Assembly: GCF_000308875.1 (NCBI RefSeq)
Contig: NZ_BAGL01000032.1
Span: 1-64,000, forward strand
DNA: 64,000 nucleotides
Direction: 5' to 3'
Source: Nocardia transvalensis NBRC 15921
GTDB taxonomy: Bacteria; Actinomycetota; Actinomycetes; Mycobacteriales; Mycobacteriaceae
Below are positions 19,095-27,447 of the stretch, in pieces. Numbering within the stretch: position 1 is the first letter of the stretch; every line of letters starts with the position of its first letter. Below the pieces are notes generated by a model, which saw only the letters and a list, made by a program, of their open reading frames with translations, was not told the DNA's origin and made no database searches. A program made the translations under genes and the position numbers.

Positions 19095-19781
19095 TCACCG
19101 AGGTACCGCTAAGTCGGAGGCGATATAGCGGCCGCTTGGCGGGCGGGTGTCGAGGAGGTGGAGGAGGGCCGGGGCGATGGTTTCCGGCTCGGGGCGGTCG
19201 GAGATGTCCTCGCCCGGGAAGGCGGCCTGGTGCATGGCGGTGCGCATATCGCCCGGGTCGAAGCTGTAGACGCGCAGATCGGGGTGTTCGGCGGCGAAGA
19301 TCGCGGTGAGGTGGTCGAGGGCCGCCTTGGACGCGCCGTAGCCGCCCCAGCCCTCGTACGCGTGCACGGCGGCATCGGAGCTGATGTTCACCGCGATGCC
19401 CTCGGAGGCGCGCAGCTTCGGCAGCGCCAGTTGCAGGATCGCCAGCGGCGCAACAACATTGGTGTTCAGGACGGACGCGAGTTCGGCGGCGGGGTAGTCG
19501 GCCAGCGGCGGCATCGGGCTCGGGCCCAGCGCGCTGGCGTTGTTGAGGACCAGGTCCAGCCGCGCGGTATCGCCGACGACGGTGGCCAGGCTGCGGCGGT
19601 GCGCGGGGTCGGCGACGTCGCCCGCGACCGCTATCGCCCCGGTGGCGTCGCGGACCCGGACGAGGGGTTCGAGGGTGCGGGCGGTGAGGATCAGATCCCA
19701 GCCGCGGTCGGACAGGGCCAGGGCCACCGCCCGCCCGAATCCGGCGGAGGCTCCTGTGATGAGTGCCGTTCTCGTGGTCAT
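19095..19781 (-). CDS. Short-chain dehydrogenase/reductase linked to QueA-like gene
   Basis: 228-residue SDR with GASAGFG, NNAS and YGASK active-site motif. Cofactor and catalytic residues are intact, and the C-terminus is short, fitting a soluble dimer or tetramer. It precedes the QueA-like gene on the same strand and probably shares its transcript. The upstream region has a MerR-like inverted repeat and a start codon within 7 nt of the expected -10, hinting at leaderless, regulator-activated expression. Confidence 0.8.
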   Translation of the reverse strand: MTTRTALITGASAGFGRAVALALSDRGWDLILTARTLEPLVRVRDATGAIAVAGDVADPAHRRSLATVVGDTARLDLVLNNASALGPSPMPPLADYPAAELASVLNTNVVAPLAILQLALPKLRASEGIAVNISSDAAVHAYEGWGGYGASKAALDHLTAIFAAEHPDLRVYSFDPGDMRTAMHQAAFPGEDISDRPEPETIAPALLHLLDTRPPSGRYIASDLAVPR

Positions 19782-19795
19782 GACCCCATCCTCGA

Positions 19796-19818
19796 ACCTG
19801 AATCTATGTTTAGGTCAA
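19796..19818 (-). promoter_or_regulatory. MerR/SoxR-like promoter-operator candidate
   Basis: On the minus strand TTGACC (-35) overlaps an inverted repeat ACCTAAA / TTCAGGT (19796-19815; 6 of 7 pairs). A 19-bp spacer would put the -10 at 19793-19788 (GAGGAT), with transcription starting at the ATG of the SDR at 19781. Long spacers with a centred repeat are typical of MerR-type activation. The -10 is weak, so this is tentative. Confidence 0.35.
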
Positions 19819-19959
19819 GGGCCGGGATCCACCACGCGGCCACGGATCGGCGGCGAGATCGCGGGCGGCGGCCGAAATCTCCGCCGAAGACCGACGAATT
19901 TCCCCGCCGGACGCCGTCAGAGGTGGTGAGCAGGCGATACACCTATCCCAGGAGAAATC

Positions 19960-20757
19960 ATGGCCTACACCTTCAAGCCCGGCGACCCGTGCTGGGCCGA
20001 GCTGTACACCTCCGACCCCGACCGCGCGATCGAGTTCTACGGCCGGCTGTTCGGCTGGACCGCGGAGCGCTCCGCGGACCACGGCGGCTACATCACCTTC
20101 CGCAAGGACGGCAACGCCGTGGCGGGCGGTATGGGCAACGACGGCGCGGACGGCGCGCCCGACCAGTGGACCGTCTACCTCGCCAGTCCCGATATCCGTG
20201 CCACGGTCGACGCCGCGACCGCGCACGGCGGCCGGGTGATCCTCGACCCGATGCCCGTCGGCGACCTGGGCAGCATGGCGGTGCTCGCCGATCCCAGCGG
20301 GGCCGGGGTCGGGGTGTGGCAGCCGGGCGTGCACACCGGCTTCGGCACGCTGGGCATCGTCAGTGGCGGCACGTGGACCGAGCACGCCGGCGTCGCCTCC
20401 TGGTTCGAACTGCACACCCCGGCCTATGCGGACGCGGTGAAGTTCTACACCGAGGTCTTCGGCTGGAAGGACGCGTTCGCCGTCGCCGATACGCCGGAAT
20501 TCCGGTACACCACCATCCACGCCGAGACCCCGATGCTCGGCGGGGTGATGGACGCCTCGGCGTTCCTCCCGGCCGGAGTCCCCGGCGGATGGCAGGTGTA
20601 CTTCGGCGCGGAAGACGTCGACGCTGCCGTGAAAACCGTTGTGGAGCTGGGTGGTTCGATCGATCGCGAGCCGGAGAACACCCCGTACGGCCGCATGGCC
20701 GTGGTGGCGGATCCGGGCGGCGTCCGATTCAGCATCGGCGGCAACAGCTCCGAGTGA
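19960..20757 (+). CDS. VOC-family protein with two glyoxalase-like domains
   Basis: 265 residues made of two tandem vicinal-oxygen-chelate modules. The first starts PCWAELYTSDPDRAIEFYGRLFGW and the second ASWFELHTPAYADAVKFYTEVFGW. Each has the beta-alpha-beta-beta-beta pattern, and each has an Asp/Glu near the metal position (E in WAELYT, E in WFELHT). Similar actinobacterial proteins are annotated as glyoxalase/bleomycin-resistance or hydroxylase-like; the substrate is unknown. CAGGAGAAATC provides the ribosome site. Confidence 0.8.
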   Translation: MAYTFKPGDPCWAELYTSDPDRAIEFYGRLFGWTAERSADHGGYITFRKDGNAVAGGMGNDGADGAPDQWTVYLASPDIRATVDAATAHGGRVILDPMPVGDLGSMAVLADPSGAGVGVWQPGVHTGFGTLGIVSGGTWTEHAGVASWFELHTPAYADAVKFYTEVFGWKDAFAVADTPEFRYTTIHAETPMLGGVMDASAFLPAGVPGGWQVYFGAEDVDAAVKTVVELGGSIDREPENTPYGRMAVVADPGGVRFSIGGNSSE

Positions 20758-20763
20758 GCGCGC

Positions 20764-21168
20764 TCAGGCGGACTCCATCGTCTTCTTGATGACCCGCAGG
20801 CCGTGGTCCATCGAGGCGGCGAAGGGTTCGGCCAGGGCGTCCGGGAGCAGGTCGCGGGACCAGACGAACCGGGTGCCGCCGTCGTCGGTCGCGTGCAGTT
20901 GCCACGACGCGTTGTCGTGCTCGATCGGGGCCGTGCCGTCGTAGACGTAGTACACGAAGCGGCGGGCGGCCTCGTCCACGGTGACCAGGCGTTCGTGCAC
21001 CACGGTGCCGTTGGCGAAGGTGACCACGCGGGTGTCCGGGCCGTCGACGCGGCAGTCGGCGACGAATCCGGGGGCCATCCGGGTGGGGCCCTCGGCGAAA
21101 TCCGAGATCACCGCCCAGACCCGCTCGGGCGGCGCGTCGATGACGATCTCCCTGTGCACCGTGGCCAT
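20764..21168 (-). CDS. SRPBCC (polyketide cyclase/dehydrase-like) protein
   Basis: 134-residue START-like fold beginning REIVIDAPPERVWAVISDF, the standard SRPBCC opening, with the C-terminal long helix (LAEPFAASMDHGLRVIKKTM). These proteins bind hydrophobic small molecules and act as cyclases or carriers. Convergent to the VOC gene with 6 bp between stops. GGAGGGAGA precedes the ATG. No specific ligand can be assigned. Confidence 0.75.
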   Translation of the reverse strand: MATVHREIVIDAPPERVWAVISDFAEGPTRMAPGFVADCRVDGPDTRVVTFANGTVVHERLVTVDEAARRFVYYVYDGTAPIEHDNASWQLHATDDGGTRFVWSRDLLPDALAEPFAASMDHGLRVIKKTMESA

Positions 21169-21204
21169 ATCTCTCCCTCCGCGAACCGATCGGTGGCTCG
21201 AACC

Positions 21205-22746
21205 CTACTGCCGGCCGGCCGCGAATACCGCACGGGCGGCGGGGAGGGCGGCGGCGCGGTCGTCGGCGACGAGTCCGAGGCGGGTGCGGCGGTCGAGCAG
21301 GTCGTTCTCGTCCAGGGCGCCCTCGTGGGAGACCGCGTACTCGAATTCGGCACGGAGCACGTCGATTCCGGGCGCCACCGGTTCGGCGAGGGCCGGGTCG
21401 CGGCGCGTCAGGTCGAGGATCGCGGTGGCCTCGGAACCGTAGCGCTCGATCAGCACGGGCGGGGCGGGGATGCGGTCGCGGGCCGCGCCGGTTACCGCGC
21501 CCACCAGCGGGATTCGCTTCGTGGTGCAGGGGGCCGCCGGGAGCCCGGCGCGTGCCACGGCGGCATCGACGGCGTCCTCGGCCATCTGCCGGTAGGTCGT
21601 GAGCTTGCCGCCGACGACCGTGATCGGGCCGCCCGGCGGCTGGAGGACGGCGTGTTCGCGGGAGATGTCGGCGGTGCTGCCCTCCGCGGTGCGCAGCAGG
21701 GGTCGCAGTCCCGCGAAGCGGCCGCGGATATCGCTGCGGCGCAACGGTTCCCGGAGCACCGTGTTCACGGTGTCGAGCAGGAAATCGATTTCCGCGTCGG
21801 TCGGCTCCGGTTCGTCCGGGACCGGGCCGGGGGCGTCCTCGTCGGTGAGGCCGAGGTAGACCCGGCCGTGGGCGGCGGGGAAGGCGAAGACGAAGCGGCT
21901 GGTGCTGCCCGGAATCGGCACGGTCAGCGAGGCGCTGAGGCCGCCGAACGCCGCGGCGTCGAAGACCAGGTGGGCGCCGCGGCTGGGCCGCAGTTCGATG
22001 CCGGGATCCACCCGGTCGGCCCAGACGCCGGCGGCATTGATCACCGAACGCGCTCGGACCGTGAGGGTTTCGCCGGACAGCAGGTCGTGCAGCACCGCCG
22101 AATCCGCGGTCACCTCCTCGGCGCTCACGCGGGTGAGTATCGAGGCGCCGTGCGCGGCGGCCGTGCGCGCGATCGCGACGACCAGGCGGGCGTCGTCGAC
22201 GAGCTGGCCGTCCCAGGCCAGCAGTCCGCCGCGTAATCCGTTGCGGCGCAATGTCGGTGCGTAACGCAGCGCCTCGGCTGCCGCGATCCGCCGCGAGCGC
22301 GGCAGGACCGCCGCCGGGGTTCCCGCGCTGCGCCGCAACGCGTCTCCGGCCACGAAGCCGACCCGCACCAGGGCTCGTTGCGCCGCCCCGACCTCGGGTA
22401 GCAACGGCACCACCTGCGGAATGGATCGCGTCAGATGTGGTGCGGTGGTGGTGAGGAGCACATCGCGTTCCACCGCGCTCTCGTGCGCGATACCGACCCC
22501 GCCGCTCGCCAGATACCGCAGCCCGCCGTGCACCAGCTTGGAACTCCACCGGCTGGTCCCGAAGGCGAGATCGTGCTTCTCCACCAGCACGGTCCGCAGC
22601 CCCCGCGCCGCCGCGTCCATCGCCACTCCCGTCCCGGTAACCCCACCTCCGACCACCAGCACATCGATCTCGCCCCCGTCCCCGAGCGCCCGCAACTCCC
22701 GGCCCCGCCGCCCCGCATTCAGCGCCGAATCCCCAACTCCGCTCAT
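21205..22746 (-). CDS. glpD: Glycerol-3-phosphate dehydrogenase, FAD-dependent
   Basis: About 513-residue flavoprotein oxidising glycerol-3-phosphate to DHAP with electrons passed to quinone at the membrane. Seen: Rossmann motif VVGGGVTGTGVAMDAAARG, the GlpD signature FGTSRWSSKLVHGGLRYL, GGKLTTYRQMAEDAVD and the C-terminal domain. Start taken at the ATG with GGGAG 7 nt upstream; in-frame ATGs at 22767 and 22782 are possible. Order glpD-TetR-flavoprotein-diacylglycerol kinase equals Rv2249c-Rv2252, so this is the GlpD1-type enzyme. Confidence 0.9.
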   Translation of the reverse strand: MSGVGDSALNAGRRGRELRALGDGGEIDVLVVGGGVTGTGVAMDAAARGLRTVLVEKHDLAFGTSRWSSKLVHGGLRYLASGGVGIAHESAVERDVLLTTTAPHLTRSIPQVVPLLPEVGAAQRALVRVGFVAGDALRRSAGTPAAVLPRSRRIAAAEALRYAPTLRRNGLRGGLLAWDGQLVDDARLVVAIARTAAAHGASILTRVSAEEVTADSAVLHDLLSGETLTVRARSVINAAGVWADRVDPGIELRPSRGAHLVFDAAAFGGLSASLTVPIPGSTSRFVFAFPAAHGRVYLGLTDEDAPGPVPDEPEPTDAEIDFLLDTVNTVLREPLRRSDIRGRFAGLRPLLRTAEGSTADISREHAVLQPPGGPITVVGGKLTTYRQMAEDAVDAAVARAGLPAAPCTTKRIPLVGAVTGAARDRIPAPPVLIERYGSEATAILDLTRRDPALAEPVAPGIDVLRAEFEYAVSHEGALDENDLLDRRTRLGLVADDRAAALPAARAVFAAGRQ

Positions 22747-22801
22747 TCCATTTCTCCCATCACCCATACCGCCCTCTCCCAACGCTCACGCACCCGCGGG
22801 G

Positions 22802-23416
22802 TCATGCGAAGCGTTCGGCGCCGTCGGGGATGAGGTAGCCGTCGATGGCTCGCGCCAGTTCGGCGTCGAGGCTTTGTTCGTCGAGGATGTCGCCGACCGT
22901 GCCGGCGGATTGGACGGCAGACTGGCCTACCAGGAGGAGCATGGTGGCGAGTTGTTCGGGGTTGCCGTCGCGGATCGAGCCGTCGCGCTGGCCCTCGCGG
23001 ATTACGGCGGCGAACAGCAGGATGAGTTCCCGCTGGTTGCGGCCGAGGCGGCCGAAGACGTAGGTCAGCATCAGGTCGGTGTCGGCGCGGAAGATCTTGG
23101 TGAACAGGGGGTTCGCGCGCAGCATGGCGGCGCCGGCGACGACGCCCTCCACCAGCCGGGCCCGTGCCGGTCCGGACGCGGGAATCGTGCGGCCGACGAT
23201 GCCGCGCATCTCCCGGACCAGAAGTTCGGCGATCAGGGAGCGGGTGTCGGGCCAGCGCCGGTACACCGTGGGGCGGCTGACGCCGGCGCGGCGGGCCACC
23301 TCCGTCAGCGTCGTGCGACGGACCCCGAATTCCTCGACACAGGCGCGGCCCGCGTCGAGGATCGCCACGTCGATCGCCGACAGTTCGTCGGCGCCGGTCA
23401 CGTCGAGCGCGTGCAT
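22802..23416 (-). CDS. TetR-family regulator of the glycerolipid block
   Basis: About 205-residue TetR protein (counterpart of Rv2250c by position). HTH region: RRTTLTEVARRAGVSRPTVYRRWPDTRSLIAEL. The long ORF could begin at 23488, but that ATG lies inside the palindromic operator. ATG 23416 is preferred, giving a leader of about 60 nt from the TAGAAT -10 in the palindrome. It sits between glpD (same strand, 55 bp downstream) and the divergent flavoprotein gene and probably controls both. Confidence 0.85.
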   Translation of the reverse strand: MHALDVTGADELSAIDVAILDAGRACVEEFGVRRTTLTEVARRAGVSRPTVYRRWPDTRSLIAELLVREMRGIVGRTIPASGPARARLVEGVVAGAAMLRANPLFTKIFRADTDLMLTYVFGRLGRNQRELILLFAAVIREGQRDGSIRDGNPEQLATMLLLVGQSAVQSAGTVGDILDEQSLDAELARAIDGYLIPDGAERFA

Positions 23417-23482
23417 TGCAGAATCACCACCGAGTTGTGAGGCGGGACCGAGCGCGGGCCCGCCGGGCCTCTCATTACTGCT

Positions 23483-23497
23483 TGACATTCTATGTCA
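23483..23497. promoter_or_regulatory. TetR operator, perfect palindrome
   Basis: TGACAT-TCT-ATGTCA between the divergent TetR and flavoprotein genes. On the minus strand its centre spells TAGAAT, a likely -10 for tetR; on the plus strand TTGACA at 23482 overlaps it. Binding would block both directions. Confidence 0.7.
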
Positions 23498-23508
23498 GAC
23501 TGTAACGC

Positions 23509-25149
23509 ATGGTCGAGACGAAACAGGAGACGACTTCGCCGCGTTCGGGCGAGCCGGACCCGCGCCCGAGCATGGTGTGGGACGCCTGGGGTGTTCCCGC
23601 AGGTCATGCGCCCCTGTCGGAACAGATCCGCACGCTGCTGACCCAGGTGTTCGGGGTGTCCGGCGCGCCGGTGGATCGCCGCGACGAGGACGATGTGCCC
23701 CTGCGCGACTCCGCGCTGACGGCCGAGCGGCTCGCGGGCCTGTCGGCGGTGGTCGGCGCGGACCACGTCTCGGTGGATCACCGCGACCGGTTGCTGCATG
23801 CCGGCGGTAAGAGCACCCCGGACCTGCTGCGCCGCCGCGCCGAGGGCCCGCAGGACGCGCCCGACGCCGTCGTCTTTCCCGCCGATCACGACCAGGTCCT
23901 GGCCCTGCTGTCGCACTGCGCCGAGGCGGGCATCGCGGTGGTTCCCTTCGGCGGCGGCACCAGTGTGGTCGGCGGTGTGCAACCGGCGCGCGGCCGTTTC
24001 GACACGGTGATCGCCCTGGATCTGCGACGCCTCGACGCCCTGACCGAGGTGGACCCGGTCAGCGCCACCGCCACCCTGGGCGCCGGTCTGACGGGTCCGC
24101 AAGCGGAGGAACTACTTGCCGCGCAAGGACTCTCGCTCGGCCACTTCCCGCAGAGCTTCGAGTTCGCCAGTATCGGCGGTTTCGCCGCGACCCGGTCGTC
24201 GGGTCAGGCGTCGGCGGGCTACGGGCGCTTCGACGACATGATCCAGCGGCTGCGGATCGCGACTCCCGGCGGCACGCTGGACCTCGGCCGCGCCCCCGCC
24301 TCGGCCGCCGGACCGGATCTCCGGGAGCTGTTCGCCGGATCGGAGGGGGCCCTCGGCGTGATCACCGAGGTGACGCTGCGCGTGCATCCGGCCCCGGAAA
24401 CCGTTGCCTACCAAGCGTGGTCGTTCCCCGACTTCGCGACCGGCGCGGCGGCGCTGCGTGCCGTGGTCCAGGCCGGCGCCGCGCCCACCGTGCTGCGGCT
24501 GTCCGACGAGGCCGAGACCGGGCTGAATCTGGCCCGGTCGGGCGATATCGGCGGGGCGCCCGTGACCGGATGCCTGGCGGTCACCACCGTCGAGGGCACG
24601 GCGGCGCATGTCGCGGCCCGCAGTGCCGAGGCGTCGGACCTGCTCGCCGCCGCGGGCGGCACCGCCCTGGGCGAGACGCCGGCGCGGGAGTGGGAACACG
24701 GCCGCTTCGCCGCCCCGTATCTGCGCGATGCCCTCCTCGACGTCGGAATCCTCTGCGAGACTGTGGAAACCGCGACCACATGGGCCAATCTCCCGGCGCT
24801 GAAGGAGAAGGTCACCGCGGCGCTGACCGATTCGCTGTCCGCGCAGGGCACCCCGGCGCTGGTCATGTGCCATGTCTCGCATACCTATCCGACCGGGGCG
24901 TCGCTCTACTTCACCGTCGTGGCCAAGCAGCTCGACGATCCGATCGACCAGTGGCTGCGGGCCAAGGCGGCGGCGGGCGACGCCATCGTGGCGGCGTCGG
25001 GCACCATCACCCACCACCACGCCGTCGGCACGGATCACCGCGCGTGGATGACGGGCGAGATCGGCGATCTAGGGGTGCGGGTGCTGCGCGCGGTCAAGGA
25101 CGCGGTCGATCCCGCGGGGATCCTCAATCCCGGAAAGCTGATTCCATGA
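23509..25149 (+). CDS. FAD-binding oxidase, alkyldihydroxyacetonephosphate synthase-like
   Basis: 546-residue VAO/PCMH-fold flavoprotein. Seen: FAD-binding PFGGGTSVVGG, FASIGGFAATRSSGQASAGYGRFDDMI and GSEGALGVITEVTL, and the ADHAPS signature HTYPTGASLYFT and GTITHHHAVG. Eukaryotic relatives exchange the acyl group of acyl-DHAP for a fatty alcohol in ether-lipid synthesis. Mycobacterial Rv2251 is the positional counterpart with unproven function. Linkage to GlpD (makes DHAP) and diacylglycerol kinase supports a glycerolipid role. Stop overlaps the next small ORF by ATGA. Confidence 0.85.
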   Translation: MVETKQETTSPRSGEPDPRPSMVWDAWGVPAGHAPLSEQIRTLLTQVFGVSGAPVDRRDEDDVPLRDSALTAERLAGLSAVVGADHVSVDHRDRLLHAGGKSTPDLLRRRAEGPQDAPDAVVFPADHDQVLALLSHCAEAGIAVVPFGGGTSVVGGVQPARGRFDTVIALDLRRLDALTEVDPVSATATLGAGLTGPQAEELLAAQGLSLGHFPQSFEFASIGGFAATRSSGQASAGYGRFDDMIQRLRIATPGGTLDLGRAPASAAGPDLRELFAGSEGALGVITEVTLRVHPAPETVAYQAWSFPDFATGAAALRAVVQAGAAPTVLRLSDEAETGLNLARSGDIGGAPVTGCLAVTTVEGTAAHVAARSAEASDLLAAAGGTALGETPAREWEHGRFAAPYLRDALLDVGILCETVETATTWANLPALKEKVTAALTDSLSAQGTPALVMCHVSHTYPTGASLYFTVVAKQLDDPIDQWLRAKAAAGDAIVAASGTITHHHAVGTDHRAWMTGEIGDLGVRVLRAVKDAVDPAGILNPGKLIP

Positions 25150-25253
25150 GTGAGTTCCGCCGTCCCGCGGGTGCCTTCCAGCCCAGCTGTCCCGCGGGTG
25201 CGTTCCAGCCCTGCTGTCCCGCGGGCGTTTTTCGAGCGGGAGTGGCAGCGTGA
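25146..25253 (+). CDS. Small repeat-encoding ORF bridging flavoprotein and DGK genes
   Basis: A 35-codon ORF whose ATG overlaps the flavoprotein stop (ATGA) and whose TGA overlaps the DGK GTG start (GTGA). It encodes three copies of a nine-residue unit, PAGAFQP(S/C)C, from a 27-bp tandem repeat. It could simply carry ribosomes between the two genes. A functional peptide is not demonstrated; the repeat suggests an inserted dispersed element. Confidence 0.4.
   Translation: MSEFRRPAGAFQPSCPAGAFQPCCPAGVFRAGVAA
25163..25225. repeat. 27-bp tandem repeat
   Basis: TCCCGCGGG recurs at 25163, 25190 and 25217, exactly 27 bp apart, with the intervening GTGCNTTCCAGCCCNGCTG nearly identical between the two full copies. 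Each TCCCGCGGG contains the palindrome CCCGCGGG. Confidence 0.85.
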
Positions 25254-26188
25254 GCGATATCCGGTCGGTGCTTCTGGTGACCAATCCGCTGTCCGGGCAG
25301 GGCCGGGGGCTGGTGGCGGCGTCGGCGGCCCGGGCGCGGTTCGTCGAGCGCGGGGTCGAGGTCGCCGAGGTGCGGGGCGCTACCGCGGCGGAGTCGGCGC
25401 GGCTCGTGCGTGACGCGGTGCGCGATCCCGGAGAGCGTCCGGACGCCGTGGTGTGTGCGGGCGGCGACGGCCTGGTGTGCCTCACGCTGCAAGCGATCGC
25501 GAACACCGGTGTGCCGCTGGGGTTGGTGCCCGGCGGGACGGGGAACGATCTCGCCCGCGAACTCCGTATACCCGACGATGACGTGCAGTCGGCCGTCGAT
25601 GTCGTCCTGGGCGGCGGCATCCGGGCCATCGATCTCGGGCAGGTCGAATCCGGCACGGTGACAAGCGAATACGGTGGTCCGCTGCGCTTCGCGACCGTCA
25701 CGGGTACCGGATTCGATGCTCGGGTGACGTTGCGCGCCAATCGGATGCGGCGGCCCAAGGGGTCGCTGCGCTACACCTTCGCCGCGCTCGCCGAACTCAC
25801 CGGCGGGCTGGCCGTGCCGTACCGCATCGAGTTGTCCGGTGTGCCGGGTGAAGCCGATACCGTGGTCGAGACCGAGGCCGTCATGGTGGCCGTCGGCAAT
25901 ACCCGTACCTACGGCGGCGGCATGCTGATCTGCCCCGACGCGCGGGTCGACGACGGCATGCTGGACCTGACCGTGGTCGGCGCGATGTCCCGCCTCGAGA
26001 TGGTGCGCCTGCTACCCGCCTTGTCGGCGGGCAAGCGCGTCGACCACCCGGCCCTCTCCCAATACCGCGCGCCCACAATCACTTTGACCGCCCCCAATGC
26101 CCCGGTCACCGCCGACGGCGACCCGGCGGGCGCCCTCCCCGCGGTATTCCGCGCCCTCCCCGCGGCCCAGCCCGTCCTTGTCCCCTGA
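25250..26188 (+). CDS. Diacylglycerol kinase-family lipid kinase
   Basis: 312-residue DagK/YegS-type kinase. Seen: nucleotide-binding GGDGLVCLTLQ and the PGGTGNDLARELRIP substrate/ATP loop, then VGNTRTYGGGMLICPDARVDDGMLDL. The positional counterpart Rv2252 is a diacylglycerol kinase linked to phosphatidylinositol mannoside synthesis in mycobacteria. The GTG start overlaps the preceding small ORF. The third GGDG residue pattern is intact, so activity is expected. Confidence 0.88.
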   Translation: MSDIRSVLLVTNPLSGQGRGLVAASAARARFVERGVEVAEVRGATAAESARLVRDAVRDPGERPDAVVCAGGDGLVCLTLQAIANTGVPLGLVPGGTGNDLARELRIPDDDVQSAVDVVLGGGIRAIDLGQVESGTVTSEYGGPLRFATVTGTGFDARVTLRANRMRRPKGSLRYTFAALAELTGGLAVPYRIELSGVPGEADTVVETEAVMVAVGNTRTYGGGMLICPDARVDDGMLDLTVVGAMSRLEMVRLLPALSAGKRVDHPALSQYRAPTITLTAPNAPVTADGDPAGALPAVFRALPAAQPVLVP

Positions 26189-26244
26189 GGCAACACGACG
26201 AGTCTCGTAGCGTGGTCCGCGGTGCGTCCTGCGGCGGTGGGAGG

Positions 26245-26910
26245 TCAGGTGGTGAACGTGATCGCTCGCAGGCTGGATACCGTCGCGCGGTCCAGGACGA
26301 CTGTGGAGGCGGGGGTAGGGCGTGGCGCGGTTCCGGTGGTCGCCTGTTCGACGAGGCGGCGCCAGCGGGTGTGGTGTAGGGCGGAGCTGAGGCGGTGGAC
26401 GTGGCGTCCGCGTGCGTCCTGGCCGGCTCGCGCGGCGTCGGGGGAGACGTCGATCATGACGAGGTGTACCTCGCGGCCGGCCTGGGCCGCCCAGGTCGCG
26501 ATCAGCCACCGGACCCAGCGCCGGGTGCCGCAGTCGTGGACGACCACCGGGCGCACGGACCGGTGCAGGGCGCGCCGGATGCGGAGGTAGTGCGTGAGGT
26601 GCACGAGCGGCAGCCACAGGGTGTACGGCAGGCGGCCCAGCCGCAGCCGCCACCAGTTGCGCGATTGCTGGGAGTCCACCAGCGTCGCCCCCGCCCGTTC
26701 GACCGTCGTCACGCTCTCGCCGACGCTGCCGAACAACCGCCGCAGCGCGGTGCTCTTGCCCGCCCCCGGCACCCCGGTGAAGACCACCGCCGCCGTTGCC
26801 GGATAACGCAATTCGCCGACCGTGCGCCCCCGCAGATCGAGGACCGCGGCGGGTGTGACGACAGGGGCTTCGGGCGACGGCGAACTGCCGGATTCGAACG
26901 GGGGGTTCAC
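26245..26910 (-). CDS. P-loop ATPase/kinase-like protein
   Basis: About 222 residues after a GTG at 26910. Walker A GVPGAGKSTALRRLF follows LDLRGRTVGELRYP; later VVHDCGTRRWVRWLI could be a Walker B-like strand, and VMIDVSPDAARAGQDARGRHVHR resembles the lid of zeta-toxin or shikimate-kinase-like small kinases. The open frame runs back to an ATG at 27012, but that extension looks non-coding. Conserved in actinobacteria as an uncharacterised AAA family; the substrate is unknown. Confidence 0.7.
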   Translation of the reverse strand: MNPPFESGSSPSPEAPVVTPAAVLDLRGRTVGELRYPATAAVVFTGVPGAGKSTALRRLFGSVGESVTTVERAGATLVDSQQSRNWWRLRLGRLPYTLWLPLVHLTHYLRIRRALHRSVRPVVVHDCGTRRWVRWLIATWAAQAGREVHLVMIDVSPDAARAGQDARGRHVHRLSSALHHTRWRRLVEQATTGTAPRPTPASTVVLDRATVSSLRAITFTT

Positions 26911-27374
26911 CCACTCCAGAATCCCGGCCCGAAACCCGTTCGGCAACAGGGAATACCCTGATTTGCGCCCCGAGATCGCCGCTACGTCTCCCGCTCGGGG
27001 ACTCGGAGCCATGCATCCGGGATGCGTGCCGAAGATGCCAGGGGATCTTCAGCGGCACCCGCCGGGTCCTGTCCTGGGCACGTCGGGCCGAGCAACCGGG
27101 TTGTGTCCTGGACCACTCGCCGGGCCGTTCCGGAGCATCGGTCAGCTGTGTCGTGCTTTCGCCAGGCGGAGGCCTGCCATGCAGAATTGGCAAAAAGGGT
27201 GCCATTCCGGCAAATGGCGGGTCTCGCCCGGTGTCATGGACGAGGTGCCGGACGTCCCGGTTCCTGAGATCGGGCTGAGGGCAATCCTGCACCAACGCAA
27301 CGGATTCGGGCAGAACCTGAGAATTGTATATGGATCGCGTGACCAGGTCGGAATCGGCGGTAGGCTGATTATCG

Positions 27375-27419
27375 AGGGCGGGGTTTTCGGTGTCCCTCAT
27401 CCGCCGAAAACCCCGCCCT
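27375..27419 (+). terminator. Strong 16-bp hairpin upstream of valS promoter
   Basis: AGGGCGGGGTTTTCGG (27375-27390) is perfectly complementary to CCGAAAACCCCGCCCT (27404-27419) across a 13-nt loop. No T-tract follows, as is common for actinobacterial terminators. It ends at the valS -35, so it lies outside the valS transcript and would stop RNA arriving from the left, possibly a small RNA starting near 27339. Confidence 0.55.
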
Positions 27420-27441
27420 TCGCGTATTTCCGCCCGATCCT

Positions 27442-27447
27442 TAGAAT
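27442..27447 (+). promoter_or_regulatory. valS -10 element, leaderless start
   Basis: TAGAAT is 6 nt before the GTG at 27454, with TTCGCG at 27419-27424 as -35 (17-bp spacer). Transcription should begin at the GTG, which has no ribosome site. Confidence 0.6.

Noticed and set aside
25163..25225. CRISPR or transposon terminal repeats
   Set aside because: A simple 27-bp tandem repeat without spacers, target-site duplication or transposase.
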